Assembly (NCBI GenBank): GCA_002385665.1
Contig: DGDX01000067.1
Location: forward strand, 1 to 11,672
Reading direction: 5' to 3'
Source of the DNA: Firmicutes bacterium UBA3941
GTDB lineage: Bacteria > Bacillota > Clostridia > Caldicoprobacterales > UBA3941
Length of the DNA: 11,672 bases
Position 1 is the stretch's first letter; each line of letters begins with the position of its first letter. Positions 1 through 7,475 of the stretch are shown one piece after another. A model generated the notes under the pieces. That model saw only the letters and a list, made by a program, of their open reading frames with translations, was not told the origin of the DNA and made no database searches. Made by a program: the position numbers and the translations under genes.

Positions 1-19
1 AGATGTGTATAAGAGACAG
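1..19. other. Tn5/Nextera mosaic-end adapter remnant
   Basis: The first 19 bases, AGATGTGTATAAGAGACAG, are an exact match to the transposase mosaic end used in Nextera-type sequencing libraries. This is established knowledge of the adapter, matched here by eye. It lies at the very edge of the contig and interrupts the nrdG reading frame, so it is almost certainly untrimmed adapter rather than genomic DNA. True sequence starts at base 20. Confidence 0.95.
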
Positions 20-313
20 CATGATATCCAGACCAAGGTCTTTAAACCGTTTACCAAGCATGGAAAAGGCCTTGGCCTGGGAGAAGGGTTCACCTCCACT
101 GAAGGTTACGCCGTCCAGTAGTGGATTCTTACTAGGTAGTTGGGCTATGTCTTCCAAGGACATCAGGTAACCCCCTTCGAAGTCATGGGTTTCGGGATTA
201 TGGCACCCCTTGCATCTATGGGGACAGCCCTGGGCAAATATCACCATTCTGATCCCTGGGCCGTCTACGATGGATTCATCTATAATACCGGCTATTCTGA
301 CAGTATCTTTCAA
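20..313 (-). CDS. nrdG: Anaerobic ribonucleotide reductase activating protein NrdG (3' end missing)
   Basis: This radical-SAM activase uses a 4Fe-4S cluster and S-adenosylmethionine to generate the glycyl radical on NrdD. The 98 visible codons contain the cluster motif CPHRCKGC (C30, C34, C37, the CxxxCxxC spacing) and GGEP (73-76), a radical-SAM core motif. The family usually has about 150-180 residues, so the C-terminal part is lost at the contig edge. I chose the TTG at 313 because GAGGTGG (322-328) lies 8 nt upstream. A GTG at 325 is in frame but overlaps that ribosome binding site. The gene starts 35 nt after the nrdD stop on the same strand, the standard nrdD-nrdG operon order. Family assignment is very secure; the start is less so. 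Confidence 0.93.
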
Positions 314-348
314 GGCCTTTACCACCTCTAATATTAGTCGGTTAACTA

Positions 349-2667
349 TTATACTCCAAAATGCTTTACTCGATCTTTCTCCTCAGCCTTTTTTGCATCG
401 TTGAATCGTTCGATGGTTCCCACCAGATAACCTGTAATTCTACGGATTCTCTCGAATTTAATATCTCCCTCTTTTCTGCCGCAGAAAGGGCAGGTATCCC
501 CGATAATCCCTGTATATCCGCATACAGGATCCCTGTCTACGGGATGGTTGATAGAACCATAGCCCACCCCCGCCTCTTTCATGGCCCTGATGATCTTTTC
601 AAAGGCTCTTAGATTGTTAAGGGGATCCCCATCCAATTCGATATAGGTGATATGACCGGCATTGGTCAATTCGTGATAGGGGGCTTCCAATCTAATCTTG
701 TCAAAAGCACTGATTTTATAATATACGGGAATATGGAAACTATTGGTATAGTACTCCCTGTCGGTGACACCTGGTATATTGCCAAATATCTCCCTGTCCA
801 TCTTAACAAAGCGACCGGCTGTGCCTTCCGCAGGAGTGGCCAGTAGGGTGAAGTTTAGCTTTAGGGATTGGCTAACCTCGTCCATCCGCTGGCGCATATG
901 CTTGATAATCTCCAGACCTAGTTTTTGCGCACGCTCCGATTCGCCATGGTGTTCCCCTATAAGGGCTTTTAAGCACTCTGCCAAGCCAATGAAACCCATG
1001 GAAAGAGTTCCGTGCTTTATAACTTCCCGGATTTCGTCATTATCATTTAACTTATGGGAATCAAGCCAAAGATGTTGCCCCATCAGGAAGGGAAAGTTCT
1101 TAACCTTCTTTTTGGCTTGAATCTCAAATCGCTCCAATAACTGTTCAACCACCATGGCTATTTTTGCGTCAAGATCTTCATAGAAGGCGGGCAGGTCATT
1201 TCGGTGTTTCAATCCCAACCTGGGGAGATTGATGGTAGTAAAGCTCAAATTACCCCTTCCATTTACAATCTCCTGTGAAGGGTCATATACATTACCTATT
1301 ACTCTTGTTCTGCATCCCATATAGGCGATCTCTGTTTCTGGGCGTCCGGGCTTATAATATTTCAAATTATAGGGGGCATCCAAAAAGGAGAAATTGGGGA
1401 AGAGTCTCTTGGCACTGACCCTACAGGCCAGCTGGAATAGATCATAGTTTGGATCTCCCGGATTGTAGTTGACGCCTTCCTTAACCTTAAATATATGTAT
1501 TGGAAATATGGGGGTTTCCCCATTACCCAGACCCGCTTCCGCAGCCAGCAACAGGTTTTTAATGACAAGCCTACCCTCGGGTGAGGTGTCAGTTCCGTAG
1601 TTTATAGAGCTAAAGGGTATCTGAGCCCCTGCCCGGCTGTGCATAGTGTTTAGATTATGTATCAAAGCCTCCATAGCCTGATAGGTTTCACGAGAGATCT
1701 CCTTACGTGCCTTGGACTTGGCAAAGTTTTGGGCTTTTGCAATTAGAGGTTTGTTACCCAATAAATCAACCAGGAGCTTCCCTTCCAGTTGAATATATTC
1801 GTCGTCTGATTCCAATCTGGGTATTAAGCTGTGTTCCTCTTCCAGACAGGTGAAAATGGAGAGAACCTTGGCTTCATCATAGACTCCATCAAAGAGAAGT
1901 TCTAAAGATTTCATAAGGTTTTGAGTGTATAGCCTCTTATATGATTTTATTACGCCCGGGGCCATATCGTAATCAAAGCTTGGTATGCTTTGGCCGCCAT
2001 GCTGATCATTTTGATTGGATTGGATGGCTATACAGGCTAGAGCTGAATAGCTTTGGATGCTGTTAGGTTCTCTAAGATAACCGTGTCCGGTGCTGAAACC
2101 GCCGCTAAAGAGTTTCCTCAGATCGATTTGACAGCAGGTGGTGGTCAGGGTTAAAAAATCCAGATCATGGATGTGTATATCCCCGGCTCTATGGGCATCG
2201 GAATGCTCCGGATTTAGCACATACATATTATAGAATTGCTTAGCACTTTCTGAACCGTATTTTAGCATGGTTCCCATGGCGGTATCGCCATTGATATTGG
2301 CATTTTCGCGTTTCAGATCATTATCCTTTGCGTCCTTAAAGGTTAACTCTTCCATTACCTTCATAAGACGAGTATTCATCTCTCTTATTCTGGTCCTCTC
2401 GGCACGATAAAGGATATAGGCCTTTGCCGTACGGGCATGGCCATTTTCGATCAATACCTTTTCAACTATGTCCTGAACATCCTCAACAGTTGGAATTGCG
2501 CCCTTCATGGTTTGATTCAGAGTATTGGCAACCTCATAGGCCAGTCCCAGGGCCATATCATAGTCATTTCCACCGCTGGCCACGGCCGCCTTAAATATGG
2601 CATTTGCTATTTTCTCCACGTTAAATGGCACTTCACGGCCATCTCTTTTTTTTATCCTGGTAATCAA
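349..2667 (-). CDS. nrdD: Anaerobic ribonucleoside-triphosphate reductase NrdD (class III)
   Basis: This oxygen-sensitive glycyl-radical enzyme reduces ribonucleoside triphosphates to deoxyribonucleotides for DNA synthesis without O2. The 772 residues are full length. An ATP-cone allosteric domain occupies about 1-95. The catalytic barrel follows, with DIHIHD (163-168), a CC pair at 178-179 where the family's active-site cysteine lies, MGCRTRVIGN with C452, and GNLSFTTINLPRL (472-484). The C-terminus has a zinc-binding region (C716, C726, C729) and RRITGYLVG, in which G746 is the probable radical glycine. The start is TTG at 2667, preceded at 7 nt by an AGGGGG ribosome binding site. nrdG follows on the same strand. 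The upstream region carries NrdR-like boxes. Only three cysteines are visible in the zinc region; H708 may supply the fourth ligand. Confidence 0.97.
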   Translation of the reverse strand: MITRIKKRDGREVPFNVEKIANAIFKAAVASGGNDYDMALGLAYEVANTLNQTMKGAIPTVEDVQDIVEKVLIENGHARTAKAYILYRAERTRIREMNTRLMKVMEELTFKDAKDNDLKRENANINGDTAMGTMLKYGSESAKQFYNMYVLNPEHSDAHRAGDIHIHDLDFLTLTTTCCQIDLRKLFSGGFSTGHGYLREPNSIQSYSALACIAIQSNQNDQHGGQSIPSFDYDMAPGVIKSYKRLYTQNLMKSLELLFDGVYDEAKVLSIFTCLEEEHSLIPRLESDDEYIQLEGKLLVDLLGNKPLIAKAQNFAKSKARKEISRETYQAMEALIHNLNTMHSRAGAQIPFSSINYGTDTSPEGRLVIKNLLLAAEAGLGNGETPIFPIHIFKVKEGVNYNPGDPNYDLFQLACRVSAKRLFPNFSFLDAPYNLKYYKPGRPETEIAYMGCRTRVIGNVYDPSQEIVNGRGNLSFTTINLPRLGLKHRNDLPAFYEDLDAKIAMVVEQLLERFEIQAKKKVKNFPFLMGQHLWLDSHKLNDNDEIREVIKHGTLSMGFIGLAECLKALIGEHHGESERAQKLGLEIIKHMRQRMDEVSQSLKLNFTLLATPAEGTAGRFVKMDREIFGNIPGVTDREYYTNSFHIPVYYKISAFDKIRLEAPYHELTNAGHITYIELDGDPLNNLRAFEKIIRAMKEAGVGYGSINHPVDRDPVCGYTGIIGDTCPFCGRKEGDIKFERIRRITGYLVGTIERFNDAKKAEEKDRVKHFGV

Positions 2668-2716
2668 TGTTAATCCCCCTTTGGTAGCTTTAACCTTTCA
2701 AAAATAACCTTACCAT

Positions 2717-2732
2717 ATACTACTTGTAGATG
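2717..2732 (-). promoter_or_regulatory. Second, weaker NrdR-like box
   Basis: ATACTACTTGTAGATG keeps about 10 of 16 consensus positions, including the left half ATACTA and the TTG/TAG core. Its start is 32 bp from that of the stronger box. NrdR sites usually come in pairs about three helical turns apart, so the spacing supports what would otherwise be a weak match. Confidence 0.45.
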
Positions 2733-2748
2733 CAACTTTGATGTAGGG

Positions 2749-2764
2749 ATACTATATGTTGTGT
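2749..2764 (-). promoter_or_regulatory. NrdR box (proximal to promoter) upstream of nrdDG
   Basis: ATACTATATGTTGTGT matches the known NrdR-box consensus ACACWATATATWGTGT at 14 of 16 positions. NrdR is the ATP-cone repressor of ribonucleotide reductase genes. The site lies about 82 bp upstream of the nrdD start. On the coding strand it contains TATAGT, a possible -10 element, so binding would block RNA polymerase, although I see no good -35. The assignment as an operator is inferred from sequence match and position; nrdR itself is not in this window. Confidence 0.7.
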
Positions 2765-2807
2765 ACAGTCCGAATAATCCTATTATGTCCAATTATCTTA
2801 ATCATAT

Positions 2808-2871
2808 TGAATAATTTATTTTTTAAGTAAGTCGTTTTTATTCAAATGTGTGATCCTACTGAATAATTTAT
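2808..2871. repeat. 12-bp direct repeat in the apgM-nrdD gap
   Basis: TGAATAATTTAT occurs twice, at 2808-2819 and 2860-2871, 52 bp apart, in very AT-rich DNA between the apgM stop and the nrdD regulatory region. It may be chance in such a biased sequence or a binding site. Apart from this and the NrdR-like boxes I see nothing in the 213-bp gap, and no convincing terminator for apgM. Confidence 0.4.
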
Positions 2872-2880
2872 ATAAGAGTT

Positions 2881-4089
2881 TCATTCCTGGGCAAGAAAGC
2901 GGGGCATAAGGGTATGACCTTCCGAGATAAAGATGCCCGTATCACTGGCCTGAAATTCGTCGTATCCCATCACAGTTGTTTTTCCTTTATCACCTTTTCG
3001 ATAGATGACATAGGGTACAGGATCAGAAGTATGGGTTCTAAGACTTAAGGGGGTAGGATGATCCGGCAATATCATGATCTTATAATCATATTTGCTTAAT
3101 CCATCCAGGAGTGTTCCCAGCACCAGGCTATCTATCAACTCTATTGATTTGACCTTATTATGGATTTCCCTTCGGTGTCCGCACTCGTCGGGAGCCTCTA
3201 GATGTATGTATACGAAATCCTGACCAGATTCCAATTCTTTTAGGGCTGCCTGCGCTTTCCCTGCGAAATTGGTATCGATATTTCCGGTAGCCCCCTTCAC
3301 ATGGACGGATCTAAGGTCGGCACATATGCCGATGCCTTTAACCAGATCGACAGCTGATATGACGGAACCTTTTTTTCCATAGGCCTCTTCAAAACTGGGC
3401 AAGGAGGGTTTCTTGCCTTCACCCCATAGCCATATGGAATTGGCCGGATTTAGGCCTTTGGATATTCTGGCCTGGTTGATGGGGTGGGATTTTAAAATCT
3501 GGTAGCTTTCTACCATCATCTCCAGGATAATTTTATTTATTTCCCCTTTGGGTAGAAATTCACCTATAGGTTTTTCTAATATATCGTGGGGAGGTGTAAG
3601 ATCTAAATCCAAGGGACCATTGGACCATACCATACAATGGCGGTAACTAATCCCTGGATAAAAGGATATGTTAGGTCCGTTAAACCGGTTACCTATCTCA
3701 TCTATAAGTATCCTGGCCTCCTCCGATGAAATCTCATCAGCGCTATAATCCAACATTGTTTTACTTTCATAATCTTTATCATCAGACAGGGTTACCAGGT
3801 TGCAGCGCAGGGTTACGTCGGTATCGGTAAGTTCTATACCCATACTGACAGCTTCCAGCGGAGAGCGCCCGGTGTAGTAGAGGCGGGGATCGAATCCCAT
3901 GGTGGTTAAGTTGGCCACATCACTACCTGGAGGCATGCCTTTGGGTACTGTCCTGACAAGGCCTACTTCACCCCTTCTGGCAAGACTATCCATATTTGGT
4001 TTTTTGGCACATTGGAGGGGGGTTTTATTACCCAACTCAGGCATGGGTATATCAGCCATCCCGTCCCCCAGGATTACTATGTATTTCAT
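2881..4089 (-). CDS. apgM: Cofactor-independent phosphoglycerate mutase, archaeal type
   Basis: This alkaline-phosphatase-superfamily metalloenzyme interconverts 3- and 2-phosphoglycerate in glycolysis and gluconeogenesis. The 402-residue product has the full family layout: LGDGMAD (7-13) with metal ligand D9, PPGSDVANL (53-61) with the probable phosphorylated S56, HLEAPDECGHR (296-306) with D301 and H305, LPDHPTP (341-347) with D343 and H344, and RTHTSDPVPY (351-360) with H353. An ATG nine bases earlier (4098) is in frame, but AAGGGA abuts it with almost no spacing, whereas it lies 9 nt before the ATG at 4089, which also gives the family-typical MKYIVILGDGMAD. Members of this subgroup have also been annotated as putative homoserine kinases; no threonine genes are nearby to support that. 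It is divergently transcribed from the sugar kinase. Confidence 0.93.
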   Translation of the reverse strand: MKYIVILGDGMADIPMPELGNKTPLQCAKKPNMDSLARRGEVGLVRTVPKGMPPGSDVANLTTMGFDPRLYYTGRSPLEAVSMGIELTDTDVTLRCNLVTLSDDKDYESKTMLDYSADEISSEEARILIDEIGNRFNGPNISFYPGISYRHCMVWSNGPLDLDLTPPHDILEKPIGEFLPKGEINKIILEMMVESYQILKSHPINQARISKGLNPANSIWLWGEGKKPSLPSFEEAYGKKGSVISAVDLVKGIGICADLRSVHVKGATGNIDTNFAGKAQAALKELESGQDFVYIHLEAPDECGHRREIHNKVKSIELIDSLVLGTLLDGLSKYDYKIMILPDHPTPLSLRTHTSDPVPYVIYRKGDKGKTTVMGYDEFQASDTGIFISEGHTLMPRFLAQE

Positions 4090-4129
4090 CTCAACCATTC
4101 CCTTACAATCATATATTTTGCTAGAATCA

Positions 4130-4158
4130 TATAAACGCTATACCAAATTCTATATCAA
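4130..4158 (-). promoter_or_regulatory. Possible apgM promoter
   Basis: On the minus strand, TTGATA (4153-4158, close to TTGACA) is followed after 17 bp by TTTATA (4130-4135). The -10 is a poor match, so this is a weak prediction. The 188-bp divergent gap must contain promoters for both apgM and the sugar kinase. On the plus strand TAAAAT at about 4244 is a candidate -10 for the kinase, without a good -35. Confidence 0.3.
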
Positions 4159-4286
4159 AACCTTTGAGCCTGTCCATAGGCATTATTGGCCATAGTTCAT
4201 AAACAATAATAAAGTTGTCCTTCAATTCATAGCGGATATGGATTAAAATAGCATTATACAAGTAAATAGGAAGGATAGATAAGAAA

Positions 4287-5822
4287 ATGGCCAAAGGAAA
4301 TTTCATACTAACCTACGATATAGGCACCACTGGCAATAAGTGCACGGTCTTTGACGAAGAGGGCAAAAAGGTGTGGTCTACAGTTTCCGGGTACGATACC
4401 ATCTACCCCCAACCGGGATGGTCAGAACAACGGCCTGAGGATTTCTGGAGGAGTGTAATAGAGGCTACCAGGGAACTCACTGAAAAATACGGCATGAATC
4501 CTATGGATATTGAGGTCATAGGCCTTAGCGGTCATATGAACGGATGTCTGCCTGTAGACAGTCAAGGCCAGCCCCTGTTTAACAATATAATTCACTCCGA
4601 TGTACGTACCGAGTCTGAATGTCAGGCCTTGTCAAAAGTATTCCAAAGTAATGAGATATACGAGATTACGGGAAATCGAATCGATCCCCACTACACCCTC
4701 CCAAAAATACTGTGGCTTAAGAGGCATTATCCCAAGGTCTATGAAAATACGGCCTACTTCTTAAATACCAAGGATTATATTGCCTACAAGCTTACAGGTA
4801 ATCTAGGCATTACCGATTATTCGGATGCTTCACTAACCTGTATCATGGATATTAAGGCCAGGAAATGGTCTGAAGACATAGTTAAGAGTGTTGGGATAGA
4901 TATGGGCAAGCTTCCGCAGATCATTAAGTCACATGATATAGTAGGGAAATTAAGTAAGGAAGCCGCCTCGATCTTGGGCCTTAAAGAGGGTATACCGGTG
5001 GTTGCAGGTGGGGGCGATGGTGCCTGTGCTGCCAAAGGCGCCGGGGTGGTAAGAGAAGGCATGGCCTATAACTACATAGGTAGCAGCTCTTGGATATCAA
5101 CCCCCAGCAAGACTCCCATCCTGGATAAGAAGGCCAGAATTTTTAACATCTGTGATCTGGACGGGATACACTATAATGTAATAGGCACAGTTCAAAGTGC
5201 TACTATCTGCTACGATTGGGTCATCGACAATTTGGGTAGGTATGAAAAGGAACTGGCTATTACAAACAATGACAACATTTTTGAGATAATCCAAGGTTTA
5301 GCAGAAGAATCACCTATCGGGTCCAGAGGAGTATTCTTTGTTCCCTATATGATGGGAGAGAGAACTCCCCATTGGGATGCCGATGCCAGGGGCGGGTTTA
5401 TTGGATTTACCCTTTATCATAATCGTAACGATCTTTTTAGAGCAGTCTACGAGGGAGTATCCTATGCCCTCAGATCTGTTTTGGATGCATTTGAGGAAAA
5501 CCAGCACAATGTGGAAAAACTAAACCTTATTGGTGGGGGTGCAAAAAGTACGTTATGGAACGAAATCATGTGTAATGTATACAATAGACCCTTGTATATA
5601 CATGCACACCCCGGAGAGGCGACTTCCTTAGGTGCAGCCATAGCCGCAGGGGTAGGAGTGAAGATGTTCAAAAGCTTTGATGAGGCAGAGGGTATCATTG
5701 AATTCAGCAAAAACTTTACCCCCCATCCTGAGTCGGTAAAGGAATATAGGCGGTACTATGAGGTGTATAAGATGATCTATCCATCCTTAAAACCCGTATA
5801 CGATGCCATTGCCATGCTTTAG
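4287..5822 (+). CDS. xylB: FGGY-family carbohydrate kinase, xylulokinase-like
   Basis: This cytoplasmic kinase transfers phosphate from ATP to a sugar or sugar alcohol; the closest recognisable relative is XylB, which makes xylulose 5-phosphate. The 511-residue product has both FGGY domains: the N-terminal phosphate loop DIGTTGNKC (11-19), WSEQRPEDFW (45-54), GLSGHMNG (79-86), GGGDGACAAKG (241-251) with catalytic base D244, GSSSWIS (265-271), PYMMGERTP (353-361) and IGGGAKS (415-421). XylB enzymes carry MHG in the substrate motif, whereas this one has MNG (84-86), so substrate specificity may differ. No sugar transporter, isomerase or regulator is adjacent, so the context does not name the substrate. 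AGGAAGG lies about 12 nt before the ATG. Family is certain; the xylB symbol is tentative. Confidence 0.88.
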   Translation: MAKGNFILTYDIGTTGNKCTVFDEEGKKVWSTVSGYDTIYPQPGWSEQRPEDFWRSVIEATRELTEKYGMNPMDIEVIGLSGHMNGCLPVDSQGQPLFNNIIHSDVRTESECQALSKVFQSNEIYEITGNRIDPHYTLPKILWLKRHYPKVYENTAYFLNTKDYIAYKLTGNLGITDYSDASLTCIMDIKARKWSEDIVKSVGIDMGKLPQIIKSHDIVGKLSKEAASILGLKEGIPVVAGGGDGACAAKGAGVVREGMAYNYIGSSSWISTPSKTPILDKKARIFNICDLDGIHYNVIGTVQSATICYDWVIDNLGRYEKELAITNNDNIFEIIQGLAEESPIGSRGVFFVPYMMGERTPHWDADARGGFIGFTLYHNRNDLFRAVYEGVSYALRSVLDAFEENQHNVEKLNLIGGGAKSTLWNEIMCNVYNRPLYIHAHPGEATSLGAAIAAGVGVKMFKSFDEAEGIIEFSKNFTPHPESVKEYRRYYEVYKMIYPSLKPVYDAIAML

Positions 5823-5843
5823 CAAAGTATTCATAACCATCCA

Positions 5844-5871
5844 TTGACATTAAAGAATATAGTATTACAAT
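5844..5871 (+). promoter_or_regulatory. Sigma-A type promoter upstream of trkAH
   Basis: TTGACA (5844-5849) is followed after 16 bp by TACAAT (5866-5871), a one-mismatch -10. A second possible start lies just downstream: TGATATAAT (5874-5882), an extended -10. Transcripts would carry a leader of roughly 185-190 nt before the trkA ATG. I looked for a ydaO-type cyclic-di-AMP riboswitch in this leader and did not recognise one; nothing else is evident in 5885-6050. Confidence 0.6.
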
Positions 5872-5874
5872 ACT
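5861..5874. promoter_or_regulatory. Inverted repeat overlapping the trkA -10
   Basis: AGTATTACAATACT has perfect 6-bp arms (AGTATT/AATACT) around a 2-bp centre, and the flanks ATAT and GATAT extend the symmetry with a 1-nt offset. It covers the TACAAT -10, which is a natural place for a repressor of the K+ uptake genes. No matching regulator was identified in the window. Confidence 0.4.
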
Positions 5875-6068
5875 GATATAATCTATTGCACCGGTTAGAT
5901 TTGTGTAGTTTCATGCATGGTTGGATATTGGTGATAAATACACTAAATGAGTCCTTAAAAGCCATTATGTATATTACTAATTGGTTCAATGATTAAATAT
6001 ATATGTTTATAGCCAGCACAAGAGGGGTCAAGATGTGTCGGTCTGGCTTAAGAGAAAGGAAATACCAT

Positions 6069-7475
6069 ATGAAAACCATGATAATTGGTGCGGGAAAACT
6101 GGGGTATAAATTGGCAGAACTGATAATAAACGAAAACATCCATGTAACCCTGGTAGATTCCAACGCTAATGTAATACAGAGAATAAGTGACCATTTGGAC
6201 GTGTTAGCGGTAATAGCCAATGGCCTGGAGATTGAGACCTTGAAGGGTTTGGGAATCGATTCCTATGATTTGCTCATAGCCGCTACCGGGAGTGATGAAA
6301 CCAATGTTATCATATGCAGCGTTGCCAAAAAGTTGGGCTGTAAGAAAACCATCGCCAGGGTGAGGGATCCAGAGTATATTCATCAATTTGATTTTATTAA
6401 ATCCAGTATGGGTATAGACCATATAGTGAATCCCGACCTGGCCACAGCCAATGAGATTTCACGCTATCTATTGAAGAGCTATAGCTATCATAATGGGGAG
6501 TTTGCCAAGGGCAGGGTCTCCATGGTGGATTTTCATGTAAAAAATATGAGGGATTTCATAGGTAAAAGGCTTATGGACCTGAAGGGTTTCGATGGTTTGT
6601 TGGTAGTTGCCGTATCCAGAGATGGAGAAATCATCATCCCCCATGGTGGTACGACCTTGGAGGAGGACGATGTCATATATATAATTGGCGAAAGCAACAG
6701 CATTAACAACCTGACTGCCAAGTATAAACTGAATATGGATAAAAGATTGATAAAGAGGGTTATGATCCTGGGTGGAGGGAAAATCAGCCATTACCTGGCA
6801 GATCAGTTGCTCCATGCAAACATAAGGGTGACCATATTTGAACAGAATCAGGAAAGGTGTAGGTATTTATCGGAGAAATTAGATAATGCATTGATCATAA
6901 ACGGTGATGGTACCGACATAAACATTTTGGAAGAGGAAGGTCTTGAAGAAATGGATGCCTTTGTTGGAGCAACCGGTTATGACGAGCAAAATCTCTTAAT
7001 GTCCCTGATGGCAAAGCAGGCCGGAGTAGAGAGCGTTGTTGCAAAGATAAGTAAGCCCAGCTATGTAAACCTAATAGATAAGCTGGGCATAGATTTTGCC
7101 CTTGATCCTACCAATATCATAGCCAGTGATATTCTTAAATTTATCCGTGGAGGCAGGGTGGTGTCCGTCTCCCTGCTTTTGGGAGAACAGGCTGAGGTAA
7201 TGGAGATTATCGTAGATGAAAATGTGACCGCCATAGGTAAATCCCTGGCCGATTTGGGGATGCCCAAAGGCATTATCATTGGTGCCATAGTCAGAGACAG
7301 AAGAGTTATTATACCCAACGGTAGTACAGTTATCTTACCCAAGGACAGACTGGTCATATTCTGTTTGGGCACTAAAGTGCCCTATTTGAAGACCTTTATG
7401 GCACCTAGGAAGGGTGGTGTGTTTAGTGAATTATGGAGTCGTGACCAAGGTACTGGGCAATCTATTGGTTCTTGA
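6069..7475 (+). CDS. trkA: Trk potassium uptake system peripheral protein TrkA
   Basis: This cytoplasmic gating subunit binds nucleotides (NAD(H) or ATP/ADP) and controls the TrkH channel. The 468 residues form two tandem RCK units. RCK-N1 (about 1-120) has the Rossmann glycine motif IGAGKLG (6-12) with acidic D30 at the end of beta-2. RCK-C1 spans about 145-220. RCK-N2 (about 229-350) has LGGGKIS (234-240) with E258, and RCK-C2 spans about 370-437. An upstream in-frame ATG at 6003 adds 22 residues without family resemblance and lacks a ribosome binding site. The ATG at 6069 has AAGGA 8 nt upstream and begins directly with the Rossmann strand. The 3' end overlaps trkH by 50 nt, so the last ~20 residues are probably a dispensable tail. 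Confidence 0.94.
   Translation: MKTMIIGAGKLGYKLAELIINENIHVTLVDSNANVIQRISDHLDVLAVIANGLEIETLKGLGIDSYDLLIAATGSDETNVIICSVAKKLGCKKTIARVRDPEYIHQFDFIKSSMGIDHIVNPDLATANEISRYLLKSYSYHNGEFAKGRVSMVDFHVKNMRDFIGKRLMDLKGFDGLLVVAVSRDGEIIIPHGGTTLEEDDVIYIIGESNSINNLTAKYKLNMDKRLIKRVMILGGGKISHYLADQLLHANIRVTIFEQNQERCRYLSEKLDNALIINGDGTDINILEEEGLEEMDAFVGATGYDEQNLLMSLMAKQAGVESVVAKISKPSYVNLIDKLGIDFALDPTNIIASDILKFIRGGRVVSVSLLLGEQAEVMEIIVDENVTAIGKSLADLGMPKGIIIGAIVRDRRVIIPNGSTVILPKDRLVIFCLGTKVPYLKTFMAPRKGGVFSELWSRDQGTGQSIGS

Noticed and set aside
764..1120. 118-codon plus-strand open frame
   Set aside because: It is antisense to nrdD, whose full-length conserved product explains the region.
2838..2866. Inverted repeat TTATTCA/TGAATAA downstream of apgM as a terminator
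   Set aside because: The arms are only 7 bp, wholly AT-rich except one pair, with a 15-nt loop and no following T-tract on the apgM strand.
6003..6068. Longer TrkA start at an upstream ATG
   Set aside because: The added 22 residues precede the Rossmann strand that normally begins the family, and AAGGA is correctly spaced only for the ATG at 6069.
5883..6068. Cyclic-di-AMP (ydaO/yuaA) riboswitch in the trkA leader
   Set aside because: Expected from K+ uptake genes of other Firmicutes, but I could not find its conserved purine-rich segments or a terminator stem. A covariance search would decide.
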